Assembly (NCBI GenBank): GCA_017439665.1
Contig: JAFSIS010000036.1
Location: 1 to 38,858 of the forward strand
Reading direction: 5' to 3'
Origin: Lachnospiraceae bacterium
GTDB taxonomy: Bacteria; Bacillota; Clostridia; Lachnospirales; Lachnospiraceae
DNA: 38,858 nt
Under the pieces are notes generated by a model that saw only the letters and a list, made by a program, of their open reading frames with translations, had not been told where the DNA came from and ran no database searches. This document shows positions 33,251 to 38,858 of this stretch, one piece after another. Position numbers and translations under genes: made by a program. Position 1 is the stretch's first letter; each line of letters starts with the position of its first letter.

Positions 33251-34681
33251 ATGAGTACTACTACACTTGCGGGTCAAAGGATCACTTCCTTACTCGATGA
33301 GAACAGTTTCGTGGAAATCGGTGGGCTTGTTACGGCGAGATCTACAGATTTCAATCTGAAACAAACAGATACCCCTTCTGACGGTGTGATTACCGGTTAT
33401 GGGGTGATTGACGGTAATCTTGTGTATGTTTACAGCCAGGATGCATCCGTTCTGGGCGGCAGCATGGGTGAGATGCATGCAAAAAAAATAACCAACCTCT
33501 ATGATCTGGCGATGAAAACGGGAGCACCGGTTATCGGACTGATTGATTCTGCCGGTTTAAGACTGCAGGAGGCGACTGATGCCCTGAATGCCTTTGGTGA
33601 GGTTTACCTGAAGCAAACTCTGGCTTCCGGTGTAATTCCCCAGATTACTGCTGTGTTCGGAAACTGTGGAGGAGGACTTGCCCTGATCCCTGCTCTGACC
33701 GATTTTACTTTTATGGAAGAAAAGAAAGCAAAGCTATTTGTCAATTCTCCCAATGCATTGGCGGGAAACGAGATTTCCAGATGCGATACATCTGCGGCTG
33801 CTTTCCAGAGTGAAAAGGCAGGAATTGTAGACGTAGTAGCAGATGAAGCGTCTATTTTCTCACAGATCCGTGAGCTGATCGGCATGCTTCCTGCGAACAA
33901 TGAAGATGATCATTCTTATGTAGAATGTAATGATGATCTGAACAGAGCCTGTCCCGGCCTTGCAGCCTGTGTGGGAGATACCTCCATTCTGATATCCAAT
34001 ATTGCAGATAATAATCTTTTCTTTGAAACCAAAAGAAATTATGCAAAGGAAATGGTTACAGGCTTTATTAAATTAAATGGAGTAACCGTAGGTGTGGTTG
34101 CCAACCGTACAGAGGTTTACGGTGATAACGGAGAGGTTCAGGAAAAACATGAAGCAGTTTTGACCAACAGGGGATGCCGTAAAGCAGCAGAATTTATCAA
34201 TTTCTGTGATGCCTTTGAGATTCCACTTTTAAGTTTGACTAATGTAAAAGGCTATGAAGCGACTACCTGTGGAGAGCGCAATATAGCAAGAGAAGCAGCC
34301 AGGCTGACCTATGCTTTTGCCAATGCCACCGTTCCCAAGGTAAATGTAGTCACTGGGAAGGCCTTCGGCAGTGCTTACATAACCATGAATTCCAAGGCCA
34401 TTGGTGCGGATATGACCTTTGCATGGCCGGATGCCCGGATTGGAACCATGGATGCCGGGCTGGCAGCTAAGATCATCTGTGATGGCCAAGGTGCTGATGC
34501 CATTGAGGCTTGTGCAAAAGAGTATGAAGCTTTGCAGAACAATGTGGTAAGTGCAGCAAAACGTGGCTATGTTGATGCCATTATTGAAGCCCCTGAGACC
34601 AGAAAATATGTGATCGGAGCTTTTGAGATGCTGTTTACCAAACGAGAAGAAAGACCGGCAAAGAAACACGGTACAGTATAG
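33251..34681 (+). CDS. Acyl-CoA carboxyltransferase subunit (methylmalonyl-CoA decarboxylase alpha type)
   Basis: This protein has 476 residues from ATG 33251, with GGAGGG (33238-33243) 7 nt upstream. It is a crotonase-fold carboxyltransferase with two halves; the oxyanion-hole glycines are in FGNCGGGLALIP (about 136-147) and GSAYITMNSKAIGAD (about 373-387). The family moves CO2 between acyl-CoA and biotin. In Na+ pumps it decarboxylates methylmalonyl-CoA (MmdA) or glutaconyl-CoA (GcdA); it is a little shorter than usual MmdA. The substrate cannot be read from the sequence, though the partner genes make methylmalonyl-CoA the likeliest. It is the first of five genes. Confidence 0.88.
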   Translation: MSTTTLAGQRITSLLDENSFVEIGGLVTARSTDFNLKQTDTPSDGVITGYGVIDGNLVYVYSQDASVLGGSMGEMHAKKITNLYDLAMKTGAPVIGLIDSAGLRLQEATDALNAFGEVYLKQTLASGVIPQITAVFGNCGGGLALIPALTDFTFMEEKKAKLFVNSPNALAGNEISRCDTSAAAFQSEKAGIVDVVADEASIFSQIRELIGMLPANNEDDHSYVECNDDLNRACPGLAACVGDTSILISNIADNNLFFETKRNYAKEMVTGFIKLNGVTVGVVANRTEVYGDNGEVQEKHEAVLTNRGCRKAAEFINFCDAFEIPLLSLTNVKGYEATTCGERNIAREAARLTYAFANATVPKVNVVTGKAFGSAYITMNSKAIGADMTFAWPDARIGTMDAGLAAKIICDGQGADAIEACAKEYEALQNNVVSAAKRGYVDAIIEAPETRKYVIGAFEMLFTKREERPAKKHGTV

Positions 34682-34698
34682 AAAGGATGATACTTAAT

Positions 34699-35409
34699 AT
34701 GAAAAAATGGATATTAGTATTAGGTATGATTACCTGTCTGCTTGGCCTTACCGCCTGTGATACCGGCAAAGAGGTTACGGAAAATTACGGAGTTACCGAG
34801 GAACAGGCTCTGGAATACGGAAAGTTAACGATAGAGTCCATCAACAGGGCCGTTCTGGAAGGGATGGCAGAAGACTATAAATCCAATCCGGTGCTCTATG
34901 CAGGAATGCAGGATTACGAGACAGCGATGGAGGATATGGGTGAATATCAGTCCATAATCGGTCATACCGTAAGCTATGATGATGGAGTTACCATTGACCT
35001 GGAGATCAGTGGTTCCAGGCGGGATGCCACCATGGAGATCATTCTGGATGAAGAACTGAATTATGTGAGTATTTCTACCAGTGTAGTTTACTCTTTTGGG
35101 GAAATAATGGCAAAAGCAGCCCTGAACACTGTAATGGGTATGGGAACCGTATTTGCCGTATTGATTCTGATCATCTTTTTGATCTCAGGTTTCTCTTTGA
35201 TCTCCAGGGTGCAGAATAGAGGAAATCAAGCAGAAACGAAGAATAAGGAAGCTGCAGTTACCCAGCCTGTCAGGGAAGAAGTGGAGCAGGAAGAGTTAAG
35301 CGATGATCTTGAGTTGGTAGCGGTTATTGCAGCCGCCGTGGCAGCTTATGAGGGAGCAGCATCTTCCGACGGATATGTAGTAAGAAGTATTAAGAGAAGA
35401 AAAAGATAG
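34699..35409 (+). CDS. OadG-like gamma subunit with lipoprotein-type N-terminal domain
   Basis: This protein has 236 residues from ATG 34699; AAAGGA is 11 nt upstream, and the ATG at 34687 overlaps that site. The C-terminal half has the OadG signature, a membrane helix (TVFAVLILIIFLISGFSLI) followed by a charged linker and a tail with DDLELVAVIAAAVAAYEG and a basic end (RSIKRRKR). Unlike ordinary OadG of about 80-120 residues, it begins with a signal and lipobox (LTAC, Cys 20) and adds about 110 residues that would lie outside the cell. The gamma subunit normally holds the alpha and beta subunits together. The function of the extra domain is unknown. Confidence 0.82.
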   Translation: MKKWILVLGMITCLLGLTACDTGKEVTENYGVTEEQALEYGKLTIESINRAVLEGMAEDYKSNPVLYAGMQDYETAMEDMGEYQSIIGHTVSYDDGVTIDLEISGSRRDATMEIILDEELNYVSISTSVVYSFGEIMAKAALNTVMGMGTVFAVLILIIFLISGFSLISRVQNRGNQAETKNKEAAVTQPVREEVEQEELSDDLELVAVIAAAVAAYEGAASSDGYVVRSIKRRKR

Positions 35410-35434
35410 AAGGCTTATTTAGGAGGAAATGAAA

Positions 35435-35806
35435 ATGAAAAATTATACCATTACCGTCAATGGAAACGTATACGATGTAGTTGTAGAAGAAACAGGGGCA
35501 GGTGCAGTGGCTGTGGCACCTGTAGCAAGACCTGTAACGGTACCTAAGGCAGCACCCAAGGTAACAGCACCTGCAGCCAAAGCAGGAGCAGGAAGCATTC
35601 GTGTAGAGGCAGGAGCAGCGGGTAAGGTATTCAAGCTGGAGGCAAGTGTAGGTCAGGCAGTAAAAGCGGGAGATCCTGTAGTCATTATTGAAGCAATGAA
35701 AATGGAAATTCCTGTAGTGGCTCCTAAGGATGGTACTGTGGCCAGTATTGATGTAGCAGTAGGTGATGCAATAGAAGCGGGGGCTTTACTGGCAACTCTG
35801 AACTGA
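35435..35806 (+). CDS. Biotin carboxyl carrier protein of the decarboxylase complex
   Basis: This 123-residue protein starts at ATG 35435, preferred over 35429 because AGGAGG (35421-35426) is then 8 nt away. A short N-terminal beta region is followed by an Ala/Pro/Val/Lys-rich flexible linker (about 28-52) and a biotinyl domain with EAMKM at 86-90; K89 is the residue that receives biotin. The carrier swings CO2 between a carboxyltransferase and the membrane beta subunit. It is the only carrier in an operon with two different carboxyltransferases, and the second of these (37054) lacks its own biotinyl domain, so both probably share it. Confidence 0.93.
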   Translation: MKNYTITVNGNVYDVVVEETGAGAVAVAPVARPVTVPKAAPKVTAPAAKAGAGSIRVEAGAAGKVFKLEASVGQAVKAGDPVVIIEAMKMEIPVVAPKDGTVASIDVAVGDAIEAGALLATLN

Positions 35807-35845
35807 CTGGGATAATCCTTTATCATCTATAGGAGGTTAACGTAA

Positions 35846-36997
35846 ATGGAATACGTAGCAAATACATTGACCAACCTGCTGCAGCAGACGGCATTTTTTA
35901 ACCTGACCGGTGGAAATTACATCATGATCGCAGTGGCTTGTGTTTTCCTTTATCTGGCTATTCGAAAAGAGTATGAACCCCTTCTGTTACTTCCAATAGC
36001 CTTCGGTATGCTGCTGGTAAATATCTATCCGGATATTATGATTTCCCCGGAAGAAGCCTCAAACGGTGTAGGTGGCTTACTTTACTACTTTTATGTATTG
36101 GATGAATGGGCGATTCTTCCTTCCCTGATCTTCATGGGAGTAGGAGCCATGACCGATTTCGGTCCTCTGATCGCCAATCCAAAAAGCTTCTTATTGGGAG
36201 CAGCAGCTCAGTTTGGTATCTTTATTGCTTACTTTGGTGCCATCGCCATGGGCTTTAATGATAAGGCGGCGGCAGCCATCTCTATCATTGGTGGTGCGGA
36301 TGGTCCGACTTCCATCTTCCTGGCGGGTAAGCTGGGGCAGACAGGCTTGTTGGGACCCATTGCGGTAGCGGCATACTCCTATATGTCTCTGGTACCCATT
36401 ATCCAGCCCCCCATCATGAAGCTTTTGACTACAGAGGAAGAACGTAAGATCAAGATGGATCAGCTTCGTCCGGTTTCCAAGCTGGAAAAGATTCTGTTCC
36501 CGATCATCGTAACCATCGTAGTCTGTCTGATCCTTCCTACCACAGCACCTCTGGTTGGTATGCTGATGTTAGGTAATCTGTTTAAGGAATCTGGTGTGGT
36601 AAGACAGTTAACCGATACTGCCTCCAACGCAATGATGTATATTGTAGTAATTCTTTTAGGAACCAGTGTTGGTGCGACTACCAGTGCGGAAGCGTTCCTG
36701 AATGTTGATACCATTAAGATCGTTATTCTGGGTCTGATCGCCTTTGCCTTTGGTACAGCAGTCGGTGTACTTTTTGGTAAACTGATGTGCTGGGCAACGA
36801 AGGGTAAGGTGAATCCGTTGATCGGTTCTGCAGGAGTATCTGCAGTACCTATGGCGGCCAGAGTATCCCAGAAGGTGGGTGCGGAAGCAGATCCAACCAA
36901 CTTCCTTTTGATGCATGCCATGGGACCCAATGTTGCAGGGGTAATCGGTACAGCAGTTGCTGCCGGAACCTTCATGGCTATTTTCGGAGTAAAATAA
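35846..36997 (+). CDS. oadB: Na+-translocating decarboxylase beta subunit
   Basis: This 383-residue integral membrane protein has about nine hydrophobic helices. It has the conserved [10 protein letters not shown] motif (149-158), whose Asp takes part in Na+ transport in OadB, and a [10 protein letters not shown] re-entrant segment near 103-112. It takes carboxybiotin, releases CO2 and drives Na+ out of the cell. OadB, MmdB and GcdB are too alike for the name to fix the substrate. AGGAGG lies 9 nt upstream of the start. Confidence 0.95.
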   Translation: MEYVANTLTNLLQQTAFFNLTGGNYIMIAVACVFLYLAIRKEYEPLLLLPIAFGMLLVNIYPDIMISPEEASNGVGGLLYYFYVLDEWAILPSLIFMGVGAMTDFGPLIANPKSFLLGAAAQFGIFIAYFGAIAMGFNDKAAAAISIIGGADGPTSIFLAGKLGQTGLLGPIAVAAYSYMSLVPIIQPPIMKLLTTEEERKIKMDQLRPVSKLEKILFPIIVTIVVCLILPTTAPLVGMLMLGNLFKESGVVRQLTDTASNAMMYIVVILLGTSVGATTSAEAFLNVDTIKIVILGLIAFAFGTAVGVLFGKLMCWATKGKVNPLIGSAGVSAVPMAARVSQKVGAEADPTNFLLMHAMGPNVAGVIGTAVAAGTFMAIFGVK

Positions 36998-37053
36998 TAA
37001 GCTCCCGGCTGGCTGTTTTGACAGTCAATTAAAAAAGTAAAGGAGATTAGGAT

Positions 37054-38481
37054 ATGTCAGATATTGTAAAAAAACCAATCGGGATTACCGAAACTATATT
37101 GCGTGATGCTCATCAGTCACTGATTGCTACCAGAATGCCTACTGAATTCATGCTCCCTATTCTGGATAAAATGGATAAGGTTGGTTACCACTCTGTAGAG
37201 TGCTGGGGAGGAGCTACCTTTGATGCATCCTTACGTTTCTTAAAGGAAGATCCCTGGGATCGTTTGAGAAAGATCAGAGATGGATTAAAAAATACCAAAA
37301 CACAGATGCTGTTCAGAGGACAGAATATTTTAGGCTATCGTCCCTATGCAGATGATGTGGTAGATAATTTTGTACAAAGATCCGTTGCCAATGGAATCGA
37401 TATTATCCGAATTTTTGACTGCCTGAATGATCTTCGTAATCTGCAGGCGGCAGTAGATGCCACCAACAGAATTAAGAGGCAGGAAGGCCGGGGCCATGCA
37501 CAGATTGCTCTCTCCTATACTCTGGGAGATGCTTATACTATGGAATACTGGACGGATATGGCCAAGAAGGTAGAAGAGATGGGAGCAGATTCTATCTGTA
37601 TCAAGGATATGGCAGGACTTCTGGTTCCCTATAAGGCAAGTGAGCTGATTAAGGCGATGAAGGAAGTAACCAAACTGCCGATTCAGCTGCATACCCACTA
37701 TACCTCCGGTGTAGCCAGCATGACCTATTTGAAGGCGGTGGAGGCCGGTGTAGACGTAATCGACTGTGCAATGTCACCTTTTGCGCTGGGAACCAGTCAG
37801 CCGGCAACGGAAGTAATGGTGGAAACCTTCCGAGGAACTCCTTACGATACCGGTTTCGATCAGAATCTGCTGGCAGAGATCGCAGAGTATTTCAGACCTT
37901 ATCGGGATGAATGTCTGGCAAACGGTCTTTTAAATCCCAAGGTTATGGGTGTGGATATTAAGACCCTTCTGTATCAGGTGCCCGGTGGAATGCTTTCCAA
38001 CATGGTTAGCCAGTTAAAAGAACAGAATGCAGAAGATAAATATTACGATGTATTAAAAGAAATTCCCAAGGTTCGTGAGGATCTGGGTGAGCCACCTCTG
38101 GTTACCCCTTCTTCCCAGATCGTGGGTACTCAGGCTGTATTCAACGTACTGATGGGTGAACGTTACAAGATGGCAACAGACCAGACCAAGGATATGCTCC
38201 GTGGTAAGTATGGTCAGACCATTAAGCCTATGAGCGAAGCAGTTGTACAGAAGGTTATTCCCGGCGAAGAAAGAATCACCTGTCGTCCGGCAGATCTGAT
38301 TGAAAACGAGATGCATAAGCTGGAAGCAGAAATGAAGGAATGGAAACAGCAGGACGAGGATATCTTATCCTATGCCTTATTCCCTCAGGTAGCTACCGAC
38401 TTCTTCAAATACCGTCAGGCACAGCAGGAAAAGGTGGATATGACCCAGGCTGATACGGGTAATGCGGCTTATCCGGTGTAA
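37054..38481 (+). CDS. oadA: Oxaloacetate decarboxylase alpha / transcarboxylase 5S-type carboxyltransferase
   Basis: This 475-residue protein has the pyruvate/oxaloacetate carboxyltransferase TIM barrel: TILRDAHQSLIATRM with metal ligand D18, the lysine K184 in CIKDMAGLL that is carbamylated in the family, and H213/H215 in LHTHYTSG as metal ligands. A C-terminal conserved carboxyltransferase region follows, but the biotinyl domain of full OadA (about 590 residues) is missing; biotin must come from the separate carrier at 35435. This matches the 5S subunit of Propionibacterium transcarboxylase. The ribosome site is AAAGGAG. It is the last gene of the operon. Confidence 0.93.
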   Translation: MSDIVKKPIGITETILRDAHQSLIATRMPTEFMLPILDKMDKVGYHSVECWGGATFDASLRFLKEDPWDRLRKIRDGLKNTKTQMLFRGQNILGYRPYADDVVDNFVQRSVANGIDIIRIFDCLNDLRNLQAAVDATNRIKRQEGRGHAQIALSYTLGDAYTMEYWTDMAKKVEEMGADSICIKDMAGLLVPYKASELIKAMKEVTKLPIQLHTHYTSGVASMTYLKAVEAGVDVIDCAMSPFALGTSQPATEVMVETFRGTPYDTGFDQNLLAEIAEYFRPYRDECLANGLLNPKVMGVDIKTLLYQVPGGMLSNMVSQLKEQNAEDKYYDVLKEIPKVREDLGEPPLVTPSSQIVGTQAVFNVLMGERYKMATDQTKDMLRGKYGQTIKPMSEAVVQKVIPGEERITCRPADLIENEMHKLEAEMKEWKQQDEDILSYALFPQVATDFFKYRQAQQEKVDMTQADTGNAAYPV

Positions 38482-38504
38482 AAGCTGTTTTGATTAAAGA
38501 AAGA

Positions 38505-38541
38505 AAATCTGCAGGATCTTCGAGCTTCTCCTGAATAATTA
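38505..38541 (+). repeat. Dispersed repeat copy B, after the last decarboxylase gene
   Basis: This copy matches copy A (19516-19552) at 34 of 37 positions and begins 24 nt after a stop codon, almost the same distance as copy A. It keeps the CAGGA/TCCTG hairpin; the three differences fall in the loop or the tail. Confidence 0.75.
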
Positions 38542-38573
38542 CGATTATTGTATAAAATAAGGACAGATTGAAA

Positions 38574-38619
38574 GTTAAGTCAATAAAAATCAAAATATTT
38601 TGATTTTTATTGACTTAAC
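38574..38619. repeat. Perfect 46-bp palindrome
   Basis: The two 23-nt arms (38574-38596 and 38597-38619) are exact reverse complements with no spacer. The sequence is A+T rich and followed by TATTTTTATAT. It could act as the terminator of the decarboxylase operon, in either direction, or as a large binding site. Confidence 0.9.
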
Positions 38620-38858
38620 TATTTTTATATACCAATATCCTTTTCCAAATGATGCAAAAATGATGCATTTCCATGTTAGAATAAAAATGCCATATTTTGG
38701 CATATATGTCCTCTGATGGGGATGGTAAGGAGAGGGGTAAGTTTGAAACAAAGAAGTAGAGGTTACCCAAGGACAAAAGGGTATAAGAAATAAACCATCG
38801 TGAAAGGTGGTTTTAAAAATTAAATATAGACACAACACCTAATCAGGAGACAGGAGCC
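38620..38858. other. Unassigned, possibly structured leader for a gene beyond the window
   Basis: No coding region is supported. Four small hairpins follow one another: ATGCCA/TGGCAT (38687-38703), CCTCT/AGAGG (38710-38735), TACCC/GGGTA (38764-38783) and AAACCATC/GGTGGTTT (38792-38813), the last followed by TTAAAAATT. A direct repeat ATGATGCA occurs at 38650 and 38660. The window ends in a purine-rich stretch that could be a ribosome site. No named riboswitch is recognised. Confidence 0.35.

Noticed and set aside
38700..38813. Fluoride, cyclic-di-GMP or T-box riboswitch
   Set aside because: GGGGATGG recalls part of the fluoride motif, but the remaining conserved positions are missing; neither cyclic-di-GMP class nor the T-box core sequence is present.

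Overview
The window looks like core chromosome of a gut-type Clostridia, most likely Lachnospiraceae. The reasons are the era-yqzL-recO-glycyl-tRNA synthetase order, the single-chain glycyl-tRNA synthetase, the Lachnospiraceae-like S21 protein, strong Shine-Dalgarno sites, sigma-A type promoters, a Na+-decarboxylase pump cluster and a giant 2-hydroxyacyl-CoA-dehydratase-activase homologue. Almost all genes lie on the + strand; the exception is the activase homologue at 1071-5381.

Layout. 1-560: a terminator, a 22-codon stub that looks like the start of a mobilisation relaxase, and unassigned DNA. 557-1012: a small unrecognised membrane-anchored protein, then a two-way terminator shared with the reverse-strand activase homologue. 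5707-13171: a dense + strand run of a rhomboid-fold membrane protein lacking the catalytic residues, a sigma-70-like protein without region 4, an M16C metalloprotease, a DUF4349 lipoprotein, era, yqzL and recO. 13172-13747: intergenic DNA with a terminator, a striking array of four inverted repeats at exactly 84-nt period, and the glyS promoter. 13748-19887: glyS, an orphan radical SAM/SPASM protein, a MITE-like palindromic element, a stand-alone CheY, alaS and rpsU (58 aa). 20042-28388: a cell-envelope and chromosome block with two D,D-carboxypeptidases on either side of a membrane metallophosphoesterase, scpA, scpB and a heterodimeric ABC exporter. 28489-33077: a two-gene signalling unit, in which a protein with two extracytoplasmic solute-binding domains fused to degenerate GGDEF and intact EAL domains is followed 14 nt later by an orphan oligopeptide-binding-type lipoprotein. 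33251-38481: a five-gene biotin-dependent carboxyltransferase and Na+ pump operon. 38482-38858: a repeat copy, a perfect 46-bp palindrome and an unassigned, possibly structured leader for a gene beyond the window.

How the genes work together. The last operon encodes an acyl-CoA carboxyltransferase, a 2-oxoacid carboxyltransferase, one biotin carrier and the membrane beta and gamma subunits. It could couple decarboxylation to Na+ export, or pass CO2 between two acceptors by transcarboxylation. The signalling pair probably links extracellular amino acids or peptides to cyclic-di-GMP breakdown.

The points most worth follow-up are the 84-nt-period array upstream of glyS, the solute-binding/EAL unit with its orphan binding lipoprotein, the sigma-like protein lacking region 4, and the MITE-like element whose end sequence recurs just after alaS and after the last decarboxylase gene. 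All calls come from reading the sequence; no database search was run.
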